A DNA stretch of 63,967 nucleotides from Nostoc sp. LPT. Its GTDB lineage: Bacteria; Cyanobacteriota; Cyanobacteriia; Cyanobacteriales; Nostocaceae. Position 1 is the stretch's first letter, and the number at the start of each line of letters is the position of its first letter. The position numbers were made by a program, and so were the translations under genes. Below, one piece after another: positions 9,402 through 17,717 of this stretch. Below the pieces are notes generated by a model. It was not told the DNA's origin. It did no database searches and was given only the letters and a program-made list of their open reading frames with translations. The stretch is from assembly GCF_017115165.1 (NCBI RefSeq), contig NZ_JABXKF010000139.1:1-63967 (forward strand), in the 5' to 3' direction.

Positions 9402-10203
9402 TTATATATGTATAGTATTATGAACCGTAAAGTTTTCTAGTTAAACACATAACAGAAACAACTGAAATTCGACAAAAAATCAAAAAATACGCACGAATAG
9501 AGCTAAAAAAACGTATTTATCCAGAACGGATTATGAATAAAATCTGATGAAAATCAATCCTCCTAAAACTGCTCCTTCAATAATGCCTATAATCCAGAAA
9601 AGAAAAATCCAAAATAACCAGATTATGCCTTGCCTTCACCGCCAATAAATAAACCACCTGTGGCTTCTTTATATGCCCTCAAACCAATTAAATGACCAAT
9701 AAAACCACCAACTATTCCACCAAGCAATCCTCCCAAAAATGAGTATAATAATAACTTGAGATTTATTTGAATATTTTGGCTATACAGTAGATAAATTATT
9801 GCCCAAAGCAATCCTATGATTGCTGAGATTCCTACTTGCATTGTCGTACAAAAAATTATCGCTTTCATCTCAACACTTGCTTGAATATTTTGGGTATATC
9901 TGAAATAAAATATGAAATAAAATATTGCCCAAATCGCTCCAAGCATTCCTAAAATTACTATTGGAATCGTTACGATTGCTATAACACTTTGAGTTTCTAT
10001 TTATATATGTATAGTATTATGAGGCGTAAAAGTTTCTAGTTAAACACATAATATAAAAGACCGGAATTCGACAAAAAATCAAAAAATATGCACGAATAGG
10101 ATCTATAAATACGTACTTATCCAGAACGGATTATGAATAAAATCTGATGAAAATCAATTCTCCTAAAACTGCTCCCACAATAATGCCTATAATCCAGAAA
10201 ATT
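9288..10203. repeat. Direct duplication of about 320 bp (two copies)
   Basis: The segment about 9288-9602 recurs at about 9868-10203 in the same orientation with few changes. It holds the 5' half of the small membrane gene plus its upstream region (shared words such as tatatatgtatagtattatga and ccagaacggattatgaataa). The second copy carries a 12-nt internal duplication (gaaataaaatat). A second block, about 9640-9840, is repeated at about 10240-10440. Confidence 0.8.
9623..9946 (-). CDS. Small membrane protein, copy 2 with lost start codon
   Basis: This 107-residue frame joins the first helix region of copy 1 to a second module with Gly-rich helices (FLGGLLGGIVGGFIGHLIG). The base that would give the ATG used by copy 1 is changed (ATG to ATA), so the only apparent start is the internal Met of MLGAIWAIF. 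A 4-residue in-frame duplication (FYFIFYF) follows from a 12-nt repeat. It could be functional with a shorter N-terminus or be decaying. The glycine-rich segments recall small pore-like or Gly-zipper peptides, but that is only resemblance. Confidence 0.4.
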   Translation of the reverse strand: MLGAIWAIFYFIFYFRYTQNIQASVEMKAIIFCTTMQVGISAIIGLLWAIIYLLYSQNIQINLKLLLYSFLGGLLGGIVGGFIGHLIGLRAYKEATGGLFIGGEGKA

Positions 10204-10208
10204 GAAAT

Positions 10209-10463
10209 CTAAAGAAGCCAGCTGAAGCCTTCAGAACTAATAAAGAAATCAGCTGAAAATCCTTCAGCTACCCTCGAACCAACTAAATGACCAATAAAAC
10301 CACCAACTATTCCACCAAGCAATCCTCCCAAAAATGAGTAGAAAAATAACTTGAGAGTTACTTGAATATTTTGGCTATACAGTAGATAAATTATTGCCCA
10401 GAGCAATCCTATGATTGCTGAGATTACTACTGATACTATGATAGCAAACATTATCACTTTCAT
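10209..10463 (-). CDS. Small membrane protein, copy 3
   Basis: I prefer the Met of MKVIMFAIIV at 10463 as start, because the frame further upstream (to 10565) runs into a MITE-like hairpin. About 84 residues remain, with two hydrophobic segments and the same FLGGLLGGIVGGFIGHLVG block as copy 2. No family is recognised. Three related copies in 1.3 kb suggest local amplification of a small membrane protein. Confidence 0.45.
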   Translation of the reverse strand: MKVIMFAIIVSVVISAIIGLLWAIIYLLYSQNIQVTLKLFFYSFLGGLLGGIVGGFIGHLVGSRVAEGFSADFFISSEGFSWLL

Positions 10464-10536
10464 CTCTTTTTTCGCGGTCTTAGCTATGGGTAAACATATA
10501 AGGTTCAGACTTAATAGTAACATGACAAAAAATATC

Positions 10537-10635
10537 GCCTTAAGGGAGCATCCCAATGCAAGCAAAAAGAGGGGAAAAAACCCAGATTATTCGCGAGTTT
10601 CTTCCTTTATTTTTGCTGGGATGCTCCCTTAAGGC
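10537..10635. repeat. MITE-like element with long terminal inverted repeats
   Basis: The ends gccttaagggagcatccca (10537-10555) and tgggatgctcccttaaggc (10617-10635) are perfect complements of 19 bases. Inside, gcaaaaa pairs with tttttgc after a 6-nt bulge. The total length is 99 bp. It overlaps the 5' extension of copy 3 of the small membrane gene. It looks like a non-coding mobile element or a large hairpin. Confidence 0.7.
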
Positions 10636-10748
10636 TAAGGTGGGCTAACAAGCCTCTGAACACTTTTACTGAAGCTTTAGAGATGTTTATAACGGCTATA
10701 TCTGATCGATTTTTCGATTGGTTGACTCTCAATTTAAATAATAATTAA

Positions 10749-10889
10749 TTTACAGAAATACAACGTTGTTTAAATAAGGGAGAGTTGAGATTTTATCGTT
10801 GGGTTGGCTGGGAAATTATCGCTCATAATTTAACTATTATTAGCCGAGAGACTCTCAAAAATAAAATAAGTCATCACGGTTTTAGTTAA
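10749..10889 (+). pseudogene. Transposase C-terminal fragment
   Basis: A 46-residue start-less frame contains GELRFYRWVGWEIIAHNL, which resembles the C-terminal end of some IS transposases where an AHNL-type motif ends the catalytic domain. Upstream (about 10650-10745) another short frame may be more of the same gene. The IS family is not assigned with confidence. Confidence 0.4.
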
Positions 10890-10973
10890 AATTATTACTA
10901 TCAATTAAATTTGAGGATTATTTTTAATTATCCTATCAAATTTAGCTGGATAATATAGTTAAAACTGGCTTGG

Positions 10974-11014
10974 TTAATAATCACTAGTTATATGTACCAA
11001 CTAGTGATTATTAA
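10974..11014. repeat. Perfect 15-bp inverted repeat downstream of the AAA-like gene
   Basis: The arms ttaataatcactagt (10974-10988) and actagtgattattaa (11000-11014) pair perfectly around 11 nt. It lies about 60 nt past the stop of the minus-strand ATPase gene. It may be an RNA hairpin at the operon end or the scar of a small element. No long T-run is present on either side. Confidence 0.6.
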
Positions 11015-11076
11015 CAAATTTTTATATCTGATTTGTTCAGCAGTTTCGCACTCCTGACTAGTCTAAACTCCAGCAC

Positions 11077-12651
11077 TCATGGGTAATGTAATAATTGCTT
11101 TGAGGTTACTGAACAGTGCTTTTTATACTCGAAAGTCACTATCGCCAATCCTAAAACAACTATTAATGCCCAACCGAACGCACCTAGAAAAAATAATCTT
11201 TGAAATCTAGCTGCTTTTTGCTCTTGAACTAGTCTAGCTTTAACTTCTTTAGTTCGTTCTGCTTCTAACCATGTCTCAACTTCTCGCCGATCGCATTCTT
11301 GGCTAGCTGCTAAAAACTGATAATCCAGATCGCTCAAGCTTTTGCCTTGCGACCAAGCTAGAGCTTCATGTAAAGCTGTCCCGCGTAATAGTCGGGAATT
11401 ATCACAGCGATCTGAGGCTACCCAAGCGTTGAATGCTTGGGAGTATGGTCGTAATTTTGCTAGTTGTTTTTCTACCCAAGTTTGGTTAAAAACCTCTTCA
11501 TAAATCCGGTTCTTTACTATTAGTTGCCCTTGCTGCTTGGTTACTAAACCCGACAACAGCAGTTCTATTTGTTCTTCTCCATCATCACAAGCTATCTGAA
11601 TCCCTTGTAAAATTTGCTGATACAGTCCTAGCAAACCTCCAGCACGCTGCTCATTTATCAGTAGGCGATCGCGGATTGTTTTCAAATGCTCTGGATCGTC
11701 TTTTGCTTCCCATTTCTCAATAATATGGGTTTGCACTAGTTTTTCTAAAATTAACAAGGGAAATTGATAATAAAAATTTATCAGATGTTGATTAATAATC
11801 GGTAAATGGTTATCCAATTTATAACGCTCATCAACTTCTAAGCTTCTCTGTTCTTCAACATTTTTGCTTCCAGAATTTCTTTCTTGCACTACTATCTGAC
11901 AAAGCTTTTGAGTGAGAAACGGCTGACCATTTGTCCAAGCCAAAATTTCTTTGAGAACTGCCATCGGATTAGCTACTTTACTCTCTAAACCTGCCGCTAA
12001 TGGCTGAACTTCCGATAAGTTAAAGCCGTGCAGTTCAATAGATTTACCAATATTAAATGGGGTACAGTTGCGATCGGCAATCAAATCTGAAGGCGTTGCT
12101 ACTCCGAATAGTGCCCAAGTTAGGCGGTTATATTCTGGATTTTCGGCTCGTTGATTGTAGCATGAGCGAATTAGGGTAAAAAAATCGACTACAGGGAAAT
12201 TTAAACCTAAAACACTATCAATTTCATCAATAAAAATAAATATTTTTTCAGTTTTTAGTTCAACTAATAAAATGTCTTCAACAAACTGGCTCAATCGCTG
12301 TAATGCAGGTAAATCTTCACGCTCCGACCACCATGCTTTTATATTAACTTTGCTAAAGAGATTAAAGCTCCTTAATAAGTCAACTACTATGCCTTTGTAC
12401 CACTGAGCAGGAGTAATATTGCCGTTGCCGATGCGAGTCATGTCGATAGAAGCACAACTGTAGCCTGCTTGTTCTAATCGGTGTCTTGTTTGTAACCGCA
12501 AGCTAGATTTACCCATCTGTCGGGAACTAAATACATAACAAAATTCACCTTGAATTAAAGCATTATAAAGTTCAAAGTCAGCCTGTCTTTCTACATAGCT
12601 AGGAGCATCGACTTTGAGACTACCGCCAATTTGATATTCGTATTTATTCAT
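11077..12651 (-). CDS. AAA-like (STAND-type, AAA_35) ATPase with C-terminal membrane helix
   Basis: The 524-residue protein begins with the GGSLKVDAPSYVERQAD signature of the cyanobacterial AAA-like family. It has a P-loop variant at SSRQMGKSSL (about residues 43-52) and a Walker B-like stretch IFIFIDEIDSVL near 160. A helical middle region and an ALAWSQGKSLSDLDYQFL segment lead to one transmembrane helix near 485-507. Relatives often continue into WD40 repeats or other sensor domains; this one ends just after the helix. It starts five bases after the stop of the second ATPase gene, so the two are probably co-transcribed. Such NTPases are thought to be signalling or conflict-system switches; the specific role is unknown. 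Confidence 0.82.
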   Translation of the reverse strand: MNKYEYQIGGSLKVDAPSYVERQADFELYNALIQGEFCYVFSSRQMGKSSLRLQTRHRLEQAGYSCASIDMTRIGNGNITPAQWYKGIVVDLLRSFNLFSKVNIKAWWSEREDLPALQRLSQFVEDILLVELKTEKIFIFIDEIDSVLGLNFPVVDFFTLIRSCYNQRAENPEYNRLTWALFGVATPSDLIADRNCTPFNIGKSIELHGFNLSEVQPLAAGLESKVANPMAVLKEILAWTNGQPFLTQKLCQIVVQERNSGSKNVEEQRSLEVDERYKLDNHLPIINQHLINFYYQFPLLILEKLVQTHIIEKWEAKDDPEHLKTIRDRLLINEQRAGGLLGLYQQILQGIQIACDDGEEQIELLLSGLVTKQQGQLIVKNRIYEEVFNQTWVEKQLAKLRPYSQAFNAWVASDRCDNSRLLRGTALHEALAWSQGKSLSDLDYQFLAASQECDRREVETWLEAERTKEVKARLVQEQKAARFQRLFFLGAFGWALIVVLGLAIVTFEYKKHCSVTSKQLLHYP

Positions 12652-12656
12652 AGCGT

Positions 12657-14099
12657 TTAAGTTAATTGCTCTCGGAAATACAGCTGATATAACTCACAGC
12701 TAGGCATTGCCTGATTTCCTTCAAGTTTTACTAAACCCATACTTTCTAATTTATAGGCAGCGATCGCTTCTAATTGCACACTTGTTGGAGAGGTAACTAC
12801 CCGTTTGAGTGCGATCGCTAATTCGGGATGTTTTTGGAGATTTGCTAGATGATGCCGTAAATAGTTGCTGTAGATGCCGGCAATTGTGGGAGCCTCTTTT
12901 AGTAGCTGTTCTAGGGTTACTGTTTGATTTCCCAGGTTATAAAGAGCCAGACGAGCTAGATAGGGATGACCGCCAATCATTGCTCGTAGCGGAGCCAGCT
13001 TTTCCAATCCTTTCTCACCTTTGACCCAATCGAGTCCATGACGCACTGCCAATTCTTGCATCTGCTCTAAACTAAATTCTGGTAACTTAATCGGTAGCCC
13101 CACATTGAAAGGAGATTGATTAATATCTAACGGGATATAAGCTTCAGTGGCATGAACTACTACTAGTCGGAGTTTTTGCCAGATTTCTAATTCGGAAGCA
13201 TCCTCATACCAAGAACGCAGTAGTGGCAGAAAATCCCTAGAAATTTCTGGATACTCAAAAACTCGATTCACTTCATCCAAAGCTAAGACTACCGGAGCGT
13301 CGATTTTCTCCAGCAAATACTCCTGTAAATACAATGTGCAGCTAACTTTGCTACCAATATCCTCATCCCAATAATCATCTAGTCTGATTTCTAGGTTCAA
13401 CTGCCGACTGACGTTAGCACAAAACCAGCGTAAGAATTTTTCCAAGCTAGTGAAAACTTGACTATCTGCCCTCTGTAAACCAATCTGTACGATGTGTACC
13501 CCAGTCTGTTTGGCATGAGTAAGAATTCTGTGCATTAGGGAGGTTTTTCCCATTTTGCTGGGGGCTTTGATTCTGATTAGGCTTCCAGGTTTATTGATTT
13601 CGGTATAGGTGCGTTCTTCAATTGGCGGACGTTCTATGTAAAAAAAGGAATTTAGGGGCACTGAGCCACCAGGATTTTCTAAGAAATCGGGATTAGGGAT
13701 TGGGGTTATTCTCTCGTCTTGCTTTTTGATCGCTAAAGAAGAACCTGATATCGCATCTTTGGCTCTGCTTGTTGGCTGAGACTGTCTCAAGACTGCTGGC
13801 ACAGTTTGTAGTTTTTCTGACAAAACGCTATTTTGCGTAGGCAAAGTCCGCTGGGGGCATCGCCTTCTCAATACTGACCGAAAATTACTTTTTGTCACCT
13901 CTTCCCCAAAAGCTTGTGAAAGTAGCTTCCATAACTTAGAACCAACATCTTTTATATAATTAGCATCGTAACCACAGCTTTCGGCGATATCTGGATAAGT
14001 TTGTCCTTCCCAAGCTTGACGAAATATTATTTCCTGAACATCACTTAAGCCATGTTCAAGAAATGTATCTAAAATTACTAGCGCCTCTTCTATATTCAT
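12657..14099 (-). CDS. AAA-like ATPase with N-terminal HTH-type domain
   Basis: This 480-residue protein starts with an approximately 90-residue helical domain (VQEIIFRQAWEGQTYPDIAE) that resembles the N-terminal helix-turn-helix found on cyanobacterial STAND proteins. A low-complexity linker follows, then an AAA-like ATPase with P-loop KAPSKMGKTSLMHR (about residues 178-191) and a Walker B-like VVLALDEVN near 270. The C-terminal part has a winged-helix look. It is the first gene of a two-gene operon with the membrane-tethered ATPase at 11077-12651. Pairing of an HTH-bearing and a membrane-bound member suggests a linked signalling pair; this is inference. Confidence 0.8.
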   Translation of the reverse strand: MNIEEALVILDTFLEHGLSDVQEIIFRQAWEGQTYPDIAESCGYDANYIKDVGSKLWKLLSQAFGEEVTKSNFRSVLRRRCPQRTLPTQNSVLSEKLQTVPAVLRQSQPTSRAKDAISGSSLAIKKQDERITPIPNPDFLENPGGSVPLNSFFYIERPPIEERTYTEINKPGSLIRIKAPSKMGKTSLMHRILTHAKQTGVHIVQIGLQRADSQVFTSLEKFLRWFCANVSRQLNLEIRLDDYWDEDIGSKVSCTLYLQEYLLEKIDAPVVLALDEVNRVFEYPEISRDFLPLLRSWYEDASELEIWQKLRLVVVHATEAYIPLDINQSPFNVGLPIKLPEFSLEQMQELAVRHGLDWVKGEKGLEKLAPLRAMIGGHPYLARLALYNLGNQTVTLEQLLKEAPTIAGIYSNYLRHHLANLQKHPELAIALKRVVTSPTSVQLEAIAAYKLESMGLVKLEGNQAMPSCELYQLYFREQLT

Positions 14100-14224
14100 T
14101 TGTAAAAAGCATAAACTTTGTTTTAAATAAGACTTTAGCGGAATTATTCATACTTTTTTGCTTATTTACTTAAATTTAAACAGTTAGCTTCATTTCCATA
14201 TGCCATTCTCAGGTATAAGGGAAT

Positions 14225-14276
14225 GTCACTAATAGGATATAGGGGGTAGGGTGTAGGGTATAGGGAGGACGGCATT
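14225..14276. repeat. Dispersed repeat, copy A (inverted copy near 43430)
   Basis: The segment from gtcactaatagg through gtagggtgtagggtataggg to gacggcattgg is found in reverse complement near 43432-43483, with one or two changes. It is G-rich on this strand. Both copies are intergenic. Confidence 0.75.
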
Positions 14277-14297
14277 GGTTAGGTAACATTATCATCT

Positions 14298-14335
14298 GAT
14301 AGGTCTTGTTGAGAATACCTGACCTATCTTTTTTT
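14298..14335 (+). terminator. Hairpin with T-run between ATPase and WD40 genes
   Basis: The arms gataggtc (14298-14305) and gacctatc (14321-14328) are complementary and are followed by seven T on the plus strand. No plus-strand gene lies just upstream, so it may stop antisense transcription into the region. The rest of 14100-14473 holds no gene. Confidence 0.5.
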
Positions 14336-14473
14336 ACCTTAAAATCGCTACACTCCACTATTTCTCATGCTTCCGCCTCCTTGTCACCCCTTCAGATTCA
14401 ATTGCTTCAATCCCGCTCAAGGTTCTTCTGGCTAATTTCGCAGCCAGTAATAGCCGAGTGTGGTTAAACTAGC

Positions 14474-15607
14474 CTAGTTCAAATTCCACAGCTTGATGGT
14501 CTGATCCAAACTGCTAGAGACGATCGTTTGTCCATCTGGACTGAAGCTGACGCTGAGCACATAATCATTGTGACCACTTAGCGTGTTGATCAGCGTGCCG
14601 TCTCGCTTCCACAGCTTGATGGTACCATCCGCACTGCCAGAGGCGATCGTTTGCCCATCTGGGCTGAAGCTGACACTGTACACAAGAGAGTCTACTTTGA
14701 GCGTGTTGATCAGCGTGCCGTCTCGTTTCCACAGCTTGATGGTGCCATCCCAACTGCCAGAGGCGATCGTTTGTCCATCCGGGCTGAAGCTGACACTCCA
14801 CACATCAGCATTGTGTCCCCTCAGCGTGTTGATCGGTGTGCCGTCTCGCTTCCACAGCCTGATGGTACTATCTCCACTGCCAGAGGCGATTGTTTGTCCA
14901 TCCGGGCTGAAGCTGACACTGTGCACAAGATCAGTGTGTCCCCTCAGCGTGTTGATCAGTGTGCCGTCTCGCTTCCACAGCTTGATGGTGTTATCCCCAC
15001 TGCTAGAGGCGATCGTTTGTCCATCTGGGCTGAAGCTGACACTGTACACAAAATCAGTGTGTCCCTTCAGCGTGTTGATCAGCGTGCCGTCTCGTTTCCA
15101 CAGCTTGATGGTGCCATCCCAACTGCCAGAGGTGATCGTTTGTCCATCTGGGCTGAAGCTGACACTGAGCACAAGCGAGTCTTCTTTGAGCGTGTTGATC
15201 AGTGTGCCGTCTCGCTTCCACAGCTTGATGGTCTTGTCGTAACTGCCAGAGGCGATTGTTTGTCCATCAGGGCTGAAGCTGACACTCCACACATCAGCAC
15301 TGTGTCCCCTTAGCGTGGTTATCAGTGCGCCGTTTCGGCTTTTTTGCTCTCTTACTCCATTAATCACCTGCTTCTGACTCGTGACGCTCACATTTCGCTC
15401 AGAAACTGCTGAGTGTTTCAATAAATATTCGTTCTGTCGCCGCACTGGTTTAACCTCTGCAACCGCTTGATCGCTATTGGCAGCAATCACTGTTTTCGGA
15501 CTTTGCCAAGCTGCAAATCCGGCTGCGATCGCCCCCATCAGCATTACCCTCAGCGCAATTGCCCCCAACTGAATCCGCCGATTCGCTTTGTGGTTCGCTG
15601 ACAACAC
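14474..15607 (-). CDS. Membrane-anchored seven-repeat WD40 protein (likely a severed AAA-WD40 part)
   Basis: Residues about 10-40 hold one transmembrane helix (IQLGAIALRVMLMGAIAAGF) like the linker of cyanobacterial AAA-like/WD40 fusions. From about residue 92 there are seven near-identical WD repeats, each with VSFSPDGQTIASGS and IKLWKRDGT, enough for one complete beta-propeller. Repeats 2 and 6 are slightly shorter (DSLV in place of the GH-containing turn). The usual ATPase domain is absent. The GTG start at 15607 is doubtful: an ATG at 15653 with AAAGG upstream starts MKQLQILTQAQK and would join this frame if one base were removed from the T5 run at 15618-15622. Confidence 0.8.
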   Translation of the reverse strand: MLSANHKANRRIQLGAIALRVMLMGAIAAGFAAWQSPKTVIAANSDQAVAEVKPVRRQNEYLLKHSAVSERNVSVTSQKQVINGVREQKSRNGALITTLRGHSADVWSVSFSPDGQTIASGSYDKTIKLWKRDGTLINTLKEDSLVLSVSFSPDGQTITSGSWDGTIKLWKRDGTLINTLKGHTDFVYSVSFSPDGQTIASSSGDNTIKLWKRDGTLINTLRGHTDLVHSVSFSPDGQTIASGSGDSTIRLWKRDGTPINTLRGHNADVWSVSFSPDGQTIASGSWDGTIKLWKRDGTLINTLKVDSLVYSVSFSPDGQTIASGSADGTIKLWKRDGTLINTLSGHNDYVLSVSFSPDGQTIVSSSLDQTIKLWNLN

Positions 15608-16037
15608 CTGTGTCTGCTTTTTGTGCTTGCGTCAATATTTGTAGTTGTTTCATTTTGCCTTTATTAGAACAGAAGATTTGCCATAACTTTTAGAACCTTT
15701 TTGTCTAAAAATTTTCCTGGTTCAAGATTTGCTCAAGTAAAAGTATCAGAGAATACAAAATATCCTAATACTCGCTCTTGGTAGAATACTTTTTGGTTTA
15801 CTAAGTTCAGCTGTATACGGCTACAACATTGATTGGTGGCATTCCGGATTTGGCTTTCCAAGCTGAACAAAACAACAGGCAACTTATACGTGGCATTATC
15901 TTCACAACTAACAGTTTGCCAAGCATCCTATGCATCTCATACAAAAAAGAGACTAGACTATATTGTATTTGCAGTTTATTTCTCGTTCTCAAGTTTGAGT
16001 ATAGAAACGCCAGTAACGAATGTAAAGGAGATGATTT
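15608..16037. other. Intergenic; no gene recognised
   Basis: Apart from the possible extended WD40 start at 15653, I see no supported gene. Overlapping frames on both strands between 15800 and 16100 have no family-like content. A strong ribosome site (aaggag, 16024-16029) belongs to the next gene. Confidence 0.5.
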
Positions 16038-16850
16038 ATGCCGAGATGGAACGCAGAGAAAAAACAAGCGTATCGAACCGAGGTAATTCAACGCATTACC
16101 GCAGCAATGCCCGCAGTAATGCAGGAATATGCCTCAATTAATTGGGCGGAGGAACTCAAAGGCTACCATACTGAGCATGAATATTACCCTGACTACATCC
16201 ACGCTCCCATTCATGGGGGAACTGATTCCTACACGAACCCTCAGTCGTGCTTAGGTTGGGATGCTGCTATGGATGCGATTATTCCCCTCAGCCACAATGT
16301 TAGTTGCCAGCAGTTGCGCGAGAAAATGGCTGAACTAATTCCTCAAGACGCTCAAATTGAGACGGTGCTAGAGCTTGGTGCAGGTACGGCGGGTGGAGCG
16401 CTGGCCCTAGCACGGCGGTTTCCCCAGGCCACTTTTCGCATTACTGATGTTTCACCTTACATGCTGGTGATTAGTCAGCACAAGTTTAACAAGGCTGGAT
16501 TTAGCGAGCGAGCTGACTTCGAGCAGGTGGACGCTCGTCACACTGGCTACCCTGACAACTCCTTTGATCTTGTCACGTCGTCACTACTCTTCCACGAGAC
16601 ACCTAAAGAGTGGACGCCTAAGATTCTTAAGGAGATGTACCGAATTACCAAACCCGGAGGTTGGGTACTATATGCTGACACCTATCGGGGTGAATACGCC
16701 CTGAGCGCTTCTTTTCAAGAACCGTGGTTGGATGACTTTATCCATTTTAACTTCGAGTACGAGTTTGCGAAAGCAGGTTTTACAGAACTCAATTACATCC
16801 GCTATGCCGTGGGTTTGTGGTATATGGTTGGCCGGAAGCTAGAAATGTGA
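16038..16850 (+). CDS. Class I SAM-dependent methyltransferase
   Basis: The 270-residue cytosolic enzyme has the nucleotide-binding motif I VLELGAGTAGGALALA near residues 112-127, an acidic residue at the end of strand 2 (ITDVSPYML), motif IV-like NSFDLVTSSLLFHE, and ITKPGGWVLYADT in the later strand. The start ATG at 16038 has a strong AAGGAG eight bases upstream. The substrate is unknown. The N-terminal 90 residues (YPDYIHAPIHGG and around) probably form the substrate lid. Neighbours give no pathway link. Confidence 0.88.
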   Translation: MPRWNAEKKQAYRTEVIQRITAAMPAVMQEYASINWAEELKGYHTEHEYYPDYIHAPIHGGTDSYTNPQSCLGWDAAMDAIIPLSHNVSCQQLREKMAELIPQDAQIETVLELGAGTAGGALALARRFPQATFRITDVSPYMLVISQHKFNKAGFSERADFEQVDARHTGYPDNSFDLVTSSLLFHETPKEWTPKILKEMYRITKPGGWVLYADTYRGEYALSASFQEPWLDDFIHFNFEYEFAKAGFTELNYIRYAVGLWYMVGRKLEM

Positions 16851-16879
16851 GGACAAAACAAGTACTTTATACCAATTCG

Positions 16880-16955
16880 TAATTCGTAATGCCGCTCGTT
16901 CCGACGCTCCTGCGTCGCTAACGCTGCGCTATCGCTAACGTAATTCGTAATTAAG
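16880..16955. repeat. Short repeat cluster flanked by taattcgtaat
   Basis: Two copies of (t)aattcgtaat bracket a GC-rich segment (gacgctcctgcgtcgctaac, then gctgcgctatcgctaac) of a type seen in many Nostoc intergenic regions. Similar words recur near 43050-43230 and 63590-63625. No coding function is seen. Confidence 0.55.
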
Positions 16956-17054
16956 AAAGTCTTACTTAGTCTCTGCAAGTAGAATAATGAAACGATCGCC
17001 CGCTCGCCCTCCAAACCTGATTATTTCTAATCTGGAAACAAACTGGAGACTCAA

Positions 17055-17651
17055 ATGACCCCAGCAACGATAGCAACACCAAAAAAAGAATCACCTCTTC
17101 TGTTTGAAGGAATGACCTGGAGAGAGTTCAAAGCAGTTGAGCAATTGTTAGACCGTCCAGGATATCGGCTCTCTTTTTTGAATGGAATTCTGGAAATACG
17201 ACGAATGCCTGGAGAACCCCACGAAACCGTTAAAAAGAGGATTGCTGCATTATTGGAGCTTTACCTGCTCATGGCAGGGTTCGACTTTACTCCAACTGGC
17301 TCAATGACTCTGGAAAGTGAAACAGTCGCTGTCAAGCGAGAGGCGGATGAATCTTATAAACTTGCTCCTGGTCGGATGCTACCCGATCTGGCGATCGAGG
17401 TGGTGTTTTCCAGTGGCGGCATCAACAAACTGGATGCATACAAGCGGTTGAAGATCAAGGAAGTGTGGTTTTGGGAAGATCGTGTGTTAGAAGTCTATCA
17501 TCTGCGGGGAGAAGGGAATACACTTCACTATGAAAAGGTTTCTAGTAGTGAAGAGGTGAAAGGAATCGATCTAGATTTGTTGTTACGTTGCATGAATATG
17601 GTGAATCACGTAGAGGCGATCAAGACTTTTCAACAGGCCCTTCAGAAATAG
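17055..17651 (+). CDS. Uma2 family protein (DUF820, PD-(D/E)XK-like fold)
   Basis: At 198 residues this has the length and layout of cyanobacterial Uma2 proteins: an N-terminal WREFKAVEQLL helix, FLNGILEIRRMPGEPHE, then the putative nuclease core PDLAIEVVFSSGG followed by the lysine in INKLDAYKRL and KEVWFWED. These are read as a degenerate or active PD-(D/E)XK site. Such genes are highly multiplied in filamentous cyanobacteria, and a link to transposable elements or DNA processing has been proposed but is not proven. It appears monocistronic. Confidence 0.85.
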   Translation: MTPATIATPKKESPLLFEGMTWREFKAVEQLLDRPGYRLSFLNGILEIRRMPGEPHETVKKRIAALLELYLLMAGFDFTPTGSMTLESETVAVKREADESYKLAPGRMLPDLAIEVVFSSGGINKLDAYKRLKIKEVWFWEDRVLEVYHLRGEGNTLHYEKVSSSEEVKGIDLDLLLRCMNMVNHVEAIKTFQQALQK

Positions 17652-17717
17652 GCGATCGCACATACTTATGGGATGCTGGGTTTCACGCTTGAAAACTGCT
17701 GTGAAAAACGATTTTGT

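Noticed and set aside
14583..15313. Long plus-strand frames opposite the WD40 gene
   Set aside because: They are shadows of the highly repetitive WD40 coding strand and have no domain content.
15807..16141. Several overlapping frames before the methyltransferase gene
   Set aside because: They overlap each other on both strands and lack protein-like features; the methyltransferase start with AAGGAG explains the region.
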